Origin: JBQTIQ01 sp052387955
GTDB lineage: Bacteria; Actinomycetota; Acidimicrobiia; Acidimicrobiales; JACDCH01
DNA: 64,000 nucleotides
Direction of reading: 5' to 3'
Assembly (NCBI GenBank): GCA_052387955.1
Contig: JBQTIQ010000040.1
Coordinates: 27,653-91,652 of the forward strand
The translations under genes and the position numbers were made by a program. The notes beneath the pieces are model-generated. The model had not been told where the DNA came from. It made no database searches and was given only the letters and a program-made list of their open reading frames with translations. Each line of letters begins with the position of its first letter. Positions within the stretch are counted from its first letter, which is position 1. This document shows, in pieces, positions 36,323 to 44,570 of this stretch.

Positions 36323-37258
36323 TCATCCGAGCAGTTCGACACCGAGCACCTCGTTGATGGTGCGCTGGGCTTCGGCCTGTTCGGGCGGGTCGAGCAGGGC
36401 GGCCACCGTCCGGTACAGCTTCGAGGCGCGAGCTTCGTCCATGCCCTCGAACTGGGGCAGGAAGAAGGCGTAGAACGTCTCGTAGAGGAGGCGGGACGGC
36501 GTGCACCCGTCGCCGCGGCGACGGGCGGCGAAGCGGCTGGCATCGAGGAACACGGCCGGGCCCAGGTCGCGGAACTGCCGCAACGGCAGCAGGGCCCGCA
36601 CGATCGACCCCGGCCCCTCGAGCAGCTGCACGAACACGTCCTCGGACGGGGAGGTGACCTCGACGAAGGCGAACCGCCGCATCAACGCGTAGGACATCTC
36701 GAACAGGAGGTTCTTGTCGAACACGTTCATCGTGGCCAGGATCCGCCAGCGGGGCGGTACCCGGATGGGATCGACCTCGAAGGGCGCCTCGACGCCGTAG
36801 GGCACGAGGGCCAGTGGACGGGCGCGGCCCCCCCGCTTGAACGGCAGGACCACCGGCTGGCCCGAGAGCACCGTGAACAGCTGCCCGAAGGCCCGGTCGA
36901 AGTTCGAGCGGTTGAGCTCGTCGATGACGAGCCACCGTCCCGACTCGATCGCCTCCACGAACAGGCCGGGACGGAAGATGAACCCCTCCGACGTCGGCTG
37001 GAGGCCGCCGATGGTCTCGAAGGTGGTCCACTCGCTGGTGGCCGTCGTGGGCAGGTAGCCGGTGCACAGGTTGCAGCGCTGACCGACCTCGGCCGCCAGG
37101 TAGGCCAGGGTCGTCTTGCCCGTCCCCGGAGGCCCGGTCAGGATCACATGCTTACCGGAGTCGATGGCGGCGACGAGCTGGTCGAGCACGTTGGCGGGGT
37201 ACACCATGCCCAGTTCGTCGGCGCCGCGGGCCAGATTCTCTGCGGTGAAGTTCAGCAT
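36323..37258 (-). CDS. McrB-like AAA+ ATPase
   Basis: A 311-residue AAA+ protein of the McrB/MoxR clade. Walker A GPPGTGKTT at 42-50, Walker B WLVIDELNRSNFDRAFGQL (the DExNR pattern is McrB-type), sensor-1 ILATMNVFDKNLLFEMS and arginine region ALMRRFAFVEV. No N-terminal DNA-binding domain is seen. McrB ATPases normally translocate DNA with an McrC nuclease; here the partner may be the downstream gene, whose site looks degenerate. GAGGGTGAGAG lies before the ATG. Part of a four-gene minus-strand run. Confidence 0.8.
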   Translation of the reverse strand: MLNFTAENLARGADELGMVYPANVLDQLVAAIDSGKHVILTGPPGTGKTTLAYLAAEVGQRCNLCTGYLPTTATSEWTTFETIGGLQPTSEGFIFRPGLFVEAIESGRWLVIDELNRSNFDRAFGQLFTVLSGQPVVLPFKRGGRARPLALVPYGVEAPFEVDPIRVPPRWRILATMNVFDKNLLFEMSYALMRRFAFVEVTSPSEDVFVQLLEGPGSIVRALLPLRQFRDLGPAVFLDASRFAARRRGDGCTPSRLLYETFYAFFLPQFEGMDEARASKLYRTVAALLDPPEQAEAQRTINEVLGVELLG

Positions 37259-37297
37259 CTCTCACCCTCGTGTGGCGATCTCACGTGTCTGTCGGCA

Positions 37298-38119
37298 TCA
37301 CCTTTTTGATTTCAAGCCGGGATGGGCCACGACCGTCTCGGTCCCGCGCTGGCGCAGGAGACGAGCGAGCATCAGGTAGGGCCGTTCGCCGACCATCTCG
37401 ACCAGCTCGTCGCGCAGGGCGCTGAACACGGGCCGGTGGCCCACGAAGGCAGTGGCGAGCCCGCGGTCCCCGTTCGATTCGGTGCACCACCAGTGGAACT
37501 CCGAGCCCCCCGGGCCCCAGTCACGACGTTTCCACTCCCGCACCGTACTGGTCACATGCCCGTAGGTGTCGACCTCGTCGGTGCGCCGCAGCGGCAGCTG
37601 CCAGCACACGTCGGGCTTCCAGTCGAGGGGCCGTTCGCCCCGCTCCAGGGCGGCGCGGTGCAGCGCGCAGCCGGTCCCGCCGGCGAAGCCGGGACGGTTC
37701 AGGAAGATGCAGGCGCCGTCGTGCAGGCGGGTCATGTGGGTCCCGCCCCTGGTCTTGAACGGGCCGCCCCGCCGTCGTGCGATCCCTTTGAACTGCCACT
37801 GCCCGTCGGTGAGCCGAGCTGCTCGCTGCGCGGTGTCGTCGCGGTCGTCCTCGTCGGTGAAGTGCGCTCCGTAGGAACAGCAGCCCTCGCCCCGCTCGGG
37901 CGCCGGTTCGCTCAGGACCCCTTCGCAGCCTCGACCGAAGATGCAGGTCCACGGGCTGACCAGGAAGGTGGCGTCGAACACCCACGTCCGTGATTCGTCG
38001 GGGTCCTCGAAGCTGAGCCACTCGTGGACATCGCCGGCCACCGGCAGCGGTGCCCGGTCAGCGGCCACGCTCGTGGGACCGACCGAGCGCGAGGGCGCGT
38101 GCCGCGGCGTGACAGGCAC
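37298..38119 (-). CDS. Cysteine-rich DUF3109/YkgJ-like protein
   Basis: A 273-residue protein with many Cys in pairs: TCIFGRGCEG, GCCSYGAHF, ACIFLNRP, GTGCALHR and DVCWQLPLR. This matches the putative metal-chelating YkgJ/DUF3109 style, found widely in actinobacteria. The Cys set suggests a zinc or Fe-S site. Function unknown. The GTG at 38119 lies 7 nt after the stop of the upstream gene, and 39 nt separate its stop from the McrB-like start; all are probably one operon. Confidence 0.7.
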   Translation of the reverse strand: MPVTPRHAPSRSVGPTSVAADRAPLPVAGDVHEWLSFEDPDESRTWVFDATFLVSPWTCIFGRGCEGVLSEPAPERGEGCCSYGAHFTDEDDRDDTAQRAARLTDGQWQFKGIARRRGGPFKTRGGTHMTRLHDGACIFLNRPGFAGGTGCALHRAALERGERPLDWKPDVCWQLPLRRTDEVDTYGHVTSTVREWKRRDWGPGGSEFHWWCTESNGDRGLATAFVGHRPVFSALRDELVEMVGERPYLMLARLLRQRGTETVVAHPGLKSKR

Positions 38120-38126
38120 GCGGCCG

Positions 38127-39344
38127 CTACCCCCGTGAGAGGGCGTCGAGGCGGCGGCTGCAGCCGAAGAGGATCGTGCGCCTCGCCCGGTTGTCGGTTT
38201 CGTAGGCGCGCACCGCGGCGATCCCGGCGGCATCCATCGTCTCGAGCGCCGACATGACCTCGCTGACCGACATGGCGTCGTATCCCGGCGTCGGCTCGCC
38301 GGCCGCGGGGGCCGACGCGGCCGGTGCTTCATCGACGGCCGGCGCCTCTTGCACTGCTTCGGGATCCTCGACCATGGCCGAGGTGGCGTCAGCGCTCTCG
38401 TCGGCCGGGGCCGAAGACGGTTGGCCCGGTCCCTCGGCGACGACGGCCCCAGCCTCGGCGGGCTCGACTGCAGCCTTCTCGACGTCGGTGGGGGCGGTGG
38501 GCGGCGGCTCGTCCGGGGGCGTGTCGTCGTGAGGAGGTGCACCGTCGGCGATGTCAGCCGACGGTGCTGTCTCCGTCGATGCTGCGGGCGCGCCGGCAGC
38601 TAGCTCGACCGGGGCGCCCACCGCGGCGAGGCGCCGGGTGACTCGGAAGATGATCCCTCGACGGCCGCGATGGGCCAGCTCGTAGTCACGGAAGCGGGCC
38701 AGCAGCTCGGGATCGTCGATCCCGTCGAGGATCCCGAAGACGTCGTTGGCGGCCAAGAGCTCGTAGCCGTCGATCGGCGGGCCGGAGGGGGTGCTCGGCT
38801 CGGCCGGGGCCGTTTCGGCCGGGGTCTCCGCTGCGGGGGCGGCGTCACCGGCGTCGGCGACGGGCGCCTCGGCGGCATCCGATGCCGGCTCGGGCGCGGT
38901 CTCGGTCCCGGTCGGAGTCTCGGGAGCGGGCCCCGCGGCTGCGGCCGCCTCATCCGGCGTCGCCGCTGCCTCGGGAGCAGGCTGCGGCGCGGGGGAGGGG
39001 GACGGCGCCGGGGCGGGTTCGGCGGGCGGTGCCGCGGCCGCCGGCTTGCTCAGCGTCGGCGCCGGTGTCGCTGACGCCGCTTCCTCGGCCTTCTGGATCG
39101 CCGCCTTGTCGGCGGCGTCGAGGCCCACGGCCGCGAGCACCGCGAACGGGAGGGCCGCCGCGACCAGGATGACGTTGCCCCCGGCGATGCCGAGGGCGAG
39201 GAGGACGCTGCCGACCAGGCCCGAAACGATGGCCAGGGGCGGAGGCAGGTCAGACCCTCTCTGCCGCTGCCGCGGGACGCGATCAGGCCTAACGCGAGCA
39301 GGCTTATCGGACCGTTTCGGGCGCCACCGCAAGTCGACGAGCAT
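38127..39344 (-). CDS. Membrane protein with two repeated helical domains
   Basis: A 405-residue protein. Two hydrophobic segments near residues 37-70 (VSGLVGSVLLALGIAGG) precede a long Ala/Pro-rich linker. Two related ~45-residue modules follow: YELLAANDVFGILDGIDD...YELAHRGRRGIIFRVTRRL and YDAMSVSEVMSALETMDA...YETDNRARRTILFGCSRRL, separated by an acidic linker. The modules resemble short three-helix domains seen in other actinobacterial membrane proteins, but I know no function. Start at the ATG at 39344. Confidence 0.6.
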   Translation of the reverse strand: MLVDLRWRPKRSDKPARVRPDRVPRQRQRGSDLPPPLAIVSGLVGSVLLALGIAGGNVILVAAALPFAVLAAVGLDAADKAAIQKAEEAASATPAPTLSKPAAAAPPAEPAPAPSPSPAPQPAPEAAATPDEAAAAAGPAPETPTGTETAPEPASDAAEAPVADAGDAAPAAETPAETAPAEPSTPSGPPIDGYELLAANDVFGILDGIDDPELLARFRDYELAHRGRRGIIFRVTRRLAAVGAPVELAAGAPAASTETAPSADIADGAPPHDDTPPDEPPPTAPTDVEKAAVEPAEAGAVVAEGPGQPSSAPADESADATSAMVEDPEAVQEAPAVDEAPAASAPAAGEPTPGYDAMSVSEVMSALETMDAAGIAAVRAYETDNRARRTILFGCSRRLDALSRG

Positions 39345-39468
39345 AGCCCGCGCACCTTGCCCCCTCCCGCACCGAAGGCACGTTCGTGACGCGGTGTGGG
39401 AGCTCTCGATGGGGGCAGACTGGTGCCGTGAGCGACGTTGCCGGAGCGGTGGGGAAAGCGAGAGCCGG

Positions 39469-39675
39469 TTGAGCGGTCCCCATGAAGCAAGGCTCGGGGA
39501 CGTGCAGGCCCGCCTCACCGCGATCGCCGAGGAGCTGGCTGATCTCGCCCTCGACGTCCTGCGCCAGGCGGTCAGCGACGGTGCCGACAAGCGACCGGAG
39601 CTCGAAAAGCGCGTGACCCGGGCACGCACCGCGGTCGAGAAGGCCGCCCGCCTGCTCGACGACCTCCCTCAGTGA
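39469..39675 (+). CDS. Small helical protein, function unknown
   Basis: A 68-residue protein, almost all helix: RLTAIAEELADLALDVLRQA and ELEKRVTRARTAVEKAARLL. No motif or named family. TTG at 39469 is a plausible start; GTG at 39502 is an alternative giving 57 residues. A strong hairpin terminator follows, which supports a real transcript. Confidence 0.5.
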   Translation: MSGPHEARLGDVQARLTAIAEELADLALDVLRQAVSDGADKRPELEKRVTRARTAVEKAARLLDDLPQ

Positions 39676-39680
39676 AAGGC

Positions 39681-39703
39681 GCTGGCGGCTGCAAGCCGCC
39701 AGC
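39681..39703. terminator. Bidirectional hairpin terminator
   Basis: GCTGGCGGCT-GCA-AGCCGCCAGC: perfect 10-bp stem, 3-nt loop. It lies between convergent gene ends at 39675 and 39708. Confidence 0.75.
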
Positions 39704-39707
39704 GACC

Positions 39708-40769
39708 TCAACCCAGGGACGGCAACCGGTTGAGGGCGTTGATGAGCCGGCGGAGGGCGCCCGCCTCGAAGCCGTTGTAGCGCAACACGATACGGGCCAG
39801 ACCGAGGCGGTCGTCGTCGGCCGCCTCGACGGCCAGGGGCCCGCGGTTGATGATCTGGCCGTCTGTCGTCACGTGGCCGAACTCGTCGACCAAGCCCTCC
39901 ATCTCCTCGTCGGTGGGCGCCCGGCGGAGGCGGAGCACGAGGCGGTCACCGACCCAGCGGGTGGAGTGGAAGTTGCGCACGAAGGTGGTCAGCTCGTCGG
40001 CGGCCTCGTCGACGGACTCGGTGACCAAGTACAGGTCACGATCGCCGGGATCGATGAACCGGCGGGGTGCGAGGTGCTCCTCGACGAAGCTCGAGAAGCC
40101 GCGCCAGTAGGTCCCGCCGGGCTCGTCGAGCAGCACGATGGGAGCGGGCTCGGCCTTGCCCGTCTGCACCAGGGTCAACAGCTCGAAGGTCTCGTCGAGG
40201 GTCCCGAACCCTCCCGGCAGGGAGACGAAACCCTTGGACTCCTTCATGAGCATGAGCTTGCGGGTGAAGAAGTACTTCATCGACACCAGCTTCTCGTCGC
40301 CGGCGATGAAGGCGTTGGCCCCCTGCTCGTGGGGGAGCCGGATGTTCACCCCGAAAGCGTGGTCGCGGCCAGCGCCCTCGAGCCCGGCAGCCATGATCCC
40401 GGGCCCGGCCCCGGTGACGATCATCCACCCGCTGCGAGCGAGATGTTCGGCCAGTTCCCGAGCCTGGGCGTAGAAGGGGTCGGTGGGCAGCGTGCGGGCC
40501 GACCCGAAGATCGTGGCCTTGGCCACGTCGCGATAAGGGGCGAACGCCCGGAAGGCGGCCCGCATCTCCTTGAGGGCAGCGCTGGTGATCTTCAGGTCCA
40601 GGCGGTCGGCCCCGTCCCGGGCCAGCAGCGTGGCCGACGTCAGGATCTCGGCGAGCACGTCGCGGTCCCGGTCCACCCCGGAGCGGTCGAGGACCTCGGC
40701 CAACAATCGATCGACCTCGGGATCTCCGGTGCTGCGGGGTGTCTGGCGCCGCGGCCGGCTCACTGCCAC
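39708..40769 (-). CDS. LOG family protein (Rossmann-fold nucleotide-binding)
   Basis: A 353-residue protein with the LOG/TIGR00730 core: GWMIVTGAGPGIMAAGLEGAG and the phosphoribohydrolase motif SLPGGFGTLDETFE. LOG enzymes cleave nucleoside 5'-monophosphates, releasing cytokinin bases in some organisms; older annotation as lysine decarboxylase is unsupported. The longer size than usual (~200) comes from N- and C-terminal extensions. GTG at 40769 or GTG at 40763 could be the start. Confidence 0.85.
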   Translation of the reverse strand: MAVSRPRRQTPRSTGDPEVDRLLAEVLDRSGVDRDRDVLAEILTSATLLARDGADRLDLKITSAALKEMRAAFRAFAPYRDVAKATIFGSARTLPTDPFYAQARELAEHLARSGWMIVTGAGPGIMAAGLEGAGRDHAFGVNIRLPHEQGANAFIAGDEKLVSMKYFFTRKLMLMKESKGFVSLPGGFGTLDETFELLTLVQTGKAEPAPIVLLDEPGGTYWRGFSSFVEEHLAPRRFIDPGDRDLYLVTESVDEAADELTTFVRNFHSTRWVGDRLVLRLRRAPTDEEMEGLVDEFGHVTTDGQIINRGPLAVEAADDDRLGLARIVLRYNGFEAGALRRLINALNRLPSLG

Positions 40770-40794
40770 CGTTTCTCGCCGTGGCGCCAGGCGT

Positions 40795-40995
40795 TCACGC
40801 CCACCACTCCTCGGGCAGCTTGGCTTCGATGGCCCGGAGGTTCTCCCGGGTGCACCCGCCGCACAGCCAGGTCGTCCCCGCCTCGTCGGCCGACGACGAC
40901 CACCCCGCCGCCAGCGTGTCGTCTGAGCCCTCGGTGCCGGCCCCGCAGCGGTTGCAGGACCTCAACGTGCCCGATCGCTCATACCGGCCGGCCAC
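40795..40995 (-). CDS. Small actinobacterial zinc-ribbon protein
   Basis: A 66-residue protein with two CxxC pairs: LRSCNRCGAGTEG and WLCGGCTRENLRAIEAKL, ending PEEWW. The pattern is that of a short zinc ribbon common in actinobacteria and of unknown function. The frame stays open upstream, but conservation seems limited to this part. GTG at 40995 has a TAGGGT box 10 nt before it. The downstream LOG gene starts 25 nt after its stop and may be co-transcribed. Confidence 0.7.
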   Translation of the reverse strand: MAGRYERSGTLRSCNRCGAGTEGSDDTLAAGWSSSADEAGTTWLCGGCTRENLRAIEAKLPEEWWA

Positions 40996-41043
40996 ATGCC
41001 GATCGACCCTAACGCACGGTCCCACAGGCACGAGGTAGCGGCG

Positions 41044-41451
41044 ATGAGCGTGGTACTGGTGGTGGACGACGAGGCCGACATGCGCCTCTTGGCGCGCCTG
41101 GTGCTCGTCTCGGCGGGCCATTCGGTGATCGAGGCCGACTGCTGTGCCGCCGCCCTCGCCACGTTCGACGGCCAGCCCGCGCCCGAGGTCGTGCTGCTCG
41201 ACATGCGGATGCCAGGCGCCGACGGCTGGGAGGTGCGCCGGCGGGCCCGCGCCGACGGACGCCATGCCCGTGTCCCGGTGATCGTCTTCACCGCGGCGCC
41301 GGTCGGATGCGGGACGACCGCCGGCGATGGCGACGGCGACGACGACCAGGTGCTGGCCAAGCCCTATCGTCCCGATGACCTGCTCGCCGCCGTCGAGCGG
41401 GCGTTGGGCACGTCGAGGGGCACGCCTCAGGCTGGGGTCAACAGCCCGTAG
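41044..41451 (+). CDS. Single-domain response regulator (CheY-like)
   Basis: A 135-residue receiver domain with no output domain. Acidic pair Asp8/Asp9, phospho-acceptor Asp53 in VLLDMRMPG, Thr83 in VFTAA and Lys106 in AKPYRPDD. An acidic Asp/Gly loop (TTAGDGDGDDD) lies in place of the usual beta4-alpha4 loop. Stand-alone receivers act in phosphorelays by protein contact; no kinase is adjacent. Overlaps convergent fbiC by 25 nt. Confidence 0.85.
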   Translation: MSVVLVVDDEADMRLLARLVLVSAGHSVIEADCCAAALATFDGQPAPEVVLLDMRMPGADGWEVRRRARADGRHARVPVIVFTAAPVGCGTTAGDGDGDDDQVLAKPYRPDDLLAAVERALGTSRGTPQAGVNSP

Positions 41452-43784
41452 GTGGTGGTCCGTTGGCGCAGGCGCCGGCCAATGGGCTCGGTGATCGCCC
41501 GGAAGTCGTCTTCGCCAGCTCCTTGGCCGTGGGAAGCACCGGCGGCGCGGCTGATGTTCTCGTTCATCAGGGTGCCGCCGAGGTCGTTGACACCGGCTTG
41601 GAGCAGCTGCTGGGCGCCGGAAAGGCCCAGCTTCACCCATGAGGCCTGGATGTTGTCGATCCAGCCCCGGTAGGCGATCCGGGCGACGGCATGCATCAGG
41701 ACGGTCTCACGCCAGGTGGGGCCTCGGCGGGCCTTGCCCTGCAGGTAGATGGGAGCGGCCATGTGCACGAACGGCAGCCCCACGAACTCGGTGAACCCGC
41801 CCGTCTCCTTCTGGAGCTGTCGCGTGACCACCAGGTGCCTGGCCCACGCCGCGGGTGCCTCCACCGAGCCGAACATGATCGTGACGTTGGACCGAAGGCC
41901 GACGGAATGGGCGACCCGGTGGCATTCGAGCCATTCGTCAGCCGAGATCTTGTCGGGGCAGAGGACCTGGCGCACGTCGTCGTCGAGGATCTCGGCGGCG
42001 GTGCCCGGCAGCGTGCGGAGCCCGGCGTCCATCAGGCGGCGGAGGTAAGCCTCGAGCGGCTCGCCTAGGCGGCGGGCTCCCTCGGTGACCTCGAGGGCAG
42101 TGAACCCGTGGATGTGCAGCCCCGGTGCGGCGGCGGCCACCGCCCGGGCCACGTCGATGTAGTAGTCGCCGTCGAAGTCGGGGTGGATGCCACCCTGGAG
42201 GCAGACCTCGGTGGCCCCCAGGTCTTCGGCTTCGCGGGCACGGCCGGCGATGTCTTCCAGGGTCAGGAGGTACGGCGTGCCCCGCAGGTTCAACGACAGC
42301 GGCCCCTTGGAGAACCCGCAGAACCGGCACTTGAACGTGCACACGTTCGTGTAGTTGATGTTGCGGTTCCGGACGAACGTGACGACGTCGCCCACCGTCG
42401 CCGCTCGCAGGTCATCGGCAGCCCGGGCCACGGCGGCCACCTCCGGGCCCCGAGCCGAGAACAGCGTCGTCAGCTCGTCGGCGCCCGCTTCCTGTCCTGC
42501 CGCCACGCCGGCGAGGACCTCGGCGATCGCGCCGCCGACAGGGCCGGCCGGGGCCGGGACCAGGACCGGCGGTGTGACGGCGGCGCCCGAGTACCAGGCC
42601 GTCGAGCGCCGGCCCACCAGCACCACCTCGGCGCCGTCGCCGACGTTGCGGATCTCGCTCACCTGCTGGGGCAGCACTGCCCCGGGGTCGTCGCGGCCCA
42701 AGCCCTCGGCGTCGCTGCGATCGAGTACCGCGGCCCGCAGCGACCCGTCCAGCCACCGGCCGGGGTCGAGGGCGTAGGCGGGGTAGATCGTCAACCGGGG
42801 CGCGAGGGCGAAGCCGCGGTCCTCGGTGACCGCCCGCAGCCGATCGAGGGCCGGCCACGGGCGCTCGGGGTTCACGTGGTCGGCCGTCACCGGCGAGACC
42901 CCACCCCAGTCGTCGATGCCGGCTTCGAGCAGGTCGCCGAAGTCGACCAAGACGTCAGGGGCCAGGTTCGGCGGCGCCTGGACGTGGACCTCGGGGGGCA
43001 GGATCAGCCGGGCCAGGGCGATGGCCTGGAGGAACTCCTCGGCGGCGCAGGACGGCCACGTGTGCATGCCGGTACCCGCCTTGGGCAGGAAGTTCTGGAC
43101 GATCACCTCCTGCACGTGGCCCCAACGGCGGTGGGCGCCGGCGATCGCCAGCAAGGCCGTGACCCGGTCCTCGGCGGTCTCGCCGATGCCGACGAGGATG
43201 CCGGTGGTGAACGGCACACTGAGCTCGCCGGACGCTTCGAGGGTGGCGAGCCGGCGCTGCGGGGTCTTGTCCGGCGAACCCCGGTGGGCGTCGAGATCGG
43301 GACGGAGGGTCTCGATCATCATCCCCTGGCTCGCCGAGGCCGCCCGCAGCACTGCGATCTCGTCGCGATGGAGGGCTCCGGCGTTGGCGTGGGGCAGGAG
43401 CCCGGTCTCGTCGAGGACAAGACGGCACATGGCCGCCAGGTACTCGACCGTCGAAGCGAACCCGTGCTCCGCCAGCCACCGCTCCGCCACCGAATAGCGG
43501 TCCTCGGGCCGTTCCCCGAGCGTGAACAGCGCCTCGTGGCAGCCCGCCTCGGCCCCCTGACGGGCGATGCCCACGACCTGGTCGGGCGTGAGGTAGGGCG
43601 CCTCGAGGCGGGCCGGTGGCCGCGCGAACGTGCAGTAGCCGCACCGGTCCCGGCACAACATCGTGAGCGGGATGAAGACTTTCGGTGAGTACGTGACCCG
43701 GGTGCCGTGGGCGGCGTCTCGCACCTGCCGGGCCGCGGCCATGAGCTCGGCCAGCGGGAGGGACAGCAGCTCGTTGCCGGGCAT
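41427..43784 (-). CDS. fbiC: FO synthase, fused CofG-CofH (F420 biosynthesis)
   Basis: A 785-residue two-domain radical-SAM enzyme that joins tyrosine and the ribityl-uracil precursor to make FO, the chromophore of F420. N-terminal CofG half: radical-SAM Cys44, Cys48 and Cys51 in MLCRDRCGYCTFA. C-terminal CofH half: YTNVCTFKCRFCGF and ATEVCLQGGIHPD. The fusion is typical of actinobacteria. A TAGGGT box 7 nt before the ATG suggests a leaderless mRNA. Confidence 0.95.
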   Translation of the reverse strand: MPGNELLSLPLAELMAAARQVRDAAHGTRVTYSPKVFIPLTMLCRDRCGYCTFARPPARLEAPYLTPDQVVGIARQGAEAGCHEALFTLGERPEDRYSVAERWLAEHGFASTVEYLAAMCRLVLDETGLLPHANAGALHRDEIAVLRAASASQGMMIETLRPDLDAHRGSPDKTPQRRLATLEASGELSVPFTTGILVGIGETAEDRVTALLAIAGAHRRWGHVQEVIVQNFLPKAGTGMHTWPSCAAEEFLQAIALARLILPPEVHVQAPPNLAPDVLVDFGDLLEAGIDDWGGVSPVTADHVNPERPWPALDRLRAVTEDRGFALAPRLTIYPAYALDPGRWLDGSLRAAVLDRSDAEGLGRDDPGAVLPQQVSEIRNVGDGAEVVLVGRRSTAWYSGAAVTPPVLVPAPAGPVGGAIAEVLAGVAAGQEAGADELTTLFSARGPEVAAVARAADDLRAATVGDVVTFVRNRNINYTNVCTFKCRFCGFSKGPLSLNLRGTPYLLTLEDIAGRAREAEDLGATEVCLQGGIHPDFDGDYYIDVARAVAAAAPGLHIHGFTALEVTEGARRLGEPLEAYLRRLMDAGLRTLPGTAAEILDDDVRQVLCPDKISADEWLECHRVAHSVGLRSNVTIMFGSVEAPAAWARHLVVTRQLQKETGGFTEFVGLPFVHMAAPIYLQGKARRGPTWRETVLMHAVARIAYRGWIDNIQASWVKLGLSGAQQLLQAGVNDLGGTLMNENISRAAGASHGQGAGEDDFRAITEPIGRRLRQRTTTYGLLTPA

Positions 43785-43791
43785 CGTCGGG

Positions 43792-43797
43792 ACCCTA
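43792..43797 (-). promoter_or_regulatory. -10 box of fbiC
   Basis: TAGGGT on the minus strand, 7 nt from the ATG at 43784. Confidence 0.5.
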
Positions 43798-43838
43798 TCG
43801 GCCCTTGGCTGCGGCGACCCTTGGGCCGACCCTGCAAC

Positions 43839-44504
43839 CTATAGGTCGCCGGCGGCCGCCGGGTCGACCAGCCACACCACTCGTTCGGCCCGGGCCCGGG
43901 CGGCGGGCACGTCGTCGCCGGCCATGACGCGCTGCAGGGCGGCCCGCTTGTCCTCGCCGCACACCGTCACCAGCACCAGGCGGGCGCGGGAGATACCGGT
44001 CAGCGTGAGGGTCATGCGCTCGTACGGGTTGGTGCCGGCCGGGTCGCGGTTCATGACCACGAGCCGGCCCGGGTCGGCCTCCAGCGCGGGGGAGCCCGGG
44101 AAGAGGGAGGCGATGTGGCCGTCGGCCCCCATGCCCAGGTGGAGGAGGTCGAAGCGACCGAGCTCGCCCAGCCGGAGCTGGTAGGGGTCGGCCGCCTCCT
44201 CGCATCGCATCGGGTAGGTGGCGTTGGCGGCGCCGACCCGGTCGAGGAGCGCCGCCCGAGCGAGCCGGTAGTTGGAATCGGCGTGGTCGAGGGGCACACA
44301 GCGCTCGTCGCCCCAGTACGCGTCGACCTTCCACCAGTCGATCTGGGCGGCGTCGTCGGCCAACCGCTCGTAGCAACGACGGGCCGTCTCACCTCCGGAC
44401 AGGGCGATCGAGTAGCCGTCGTTGGGGCGGGCGTGGAAGCTCTCGATGACCCGCTCGGCGAACTCTCCGGGCACGTCGTCGACGATCACCAGGTCGCCGA
44501 ACAT
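43839..44504 (-). CDS. pgl: 6-Phosphogluconolactonase
   Basis: A 221-residue enzyme of the oxidative pentose-phosphate pathway, hydrolysing 6-phosphogluconolactone. Motifs: IALSGGETARRCYERL, VDAYWGDERCVPLDHADSNY and HLGMGADGHIASLFPGSPAL, all typical of Pgl/DevB. It follows tkt and tal on the same strand. TAGGTT 8 nt before the ATG gives it its own probable leaderless promoter. Confidence 0.93.
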   Translation of the reverse strand: MFGDLVIVDDVPGEFAERVIESFHARPNDGYSIALSGGETARRCYERLADDAAQIDWWKVDAYWGDERCVPLDHADSNYRLARAALLDRVGAANATYPMRCEEAADPYQLRLGELGRFDLLHLGMGADGHIASLFPGSPALEADPGRLVVMNRDPAGTNPYERMTLTLTGISRARLVLVTVCGEDKRAALQRVMAGDDVPAARARAERVVWLVDPAAAGDL

Positions 44505-44512
44505 GACGCCGC

Positions 44513-44518
44513 AACCTA
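44513..44518 (-). promoter_or_regulatory. -10 box of pgl
   Basis: TAGGTT on the minus strand, 8 nt from the ATG at 44504. Confidence 0.45.
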
Positions 44519-44570
44519 GTGCGCGGTGGTACGAGGTTGGCGACCAACGGGCCCGTCAGGGCCCCTGGGG

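Noticed and set aside
39708..40769. Annotation as lysine decarboxylase.
   Set aside because: The PGGxGTxxE motif defines LOG phosphoribohydrolase-type proteins; the decarboxylase label is a historical misannotation.
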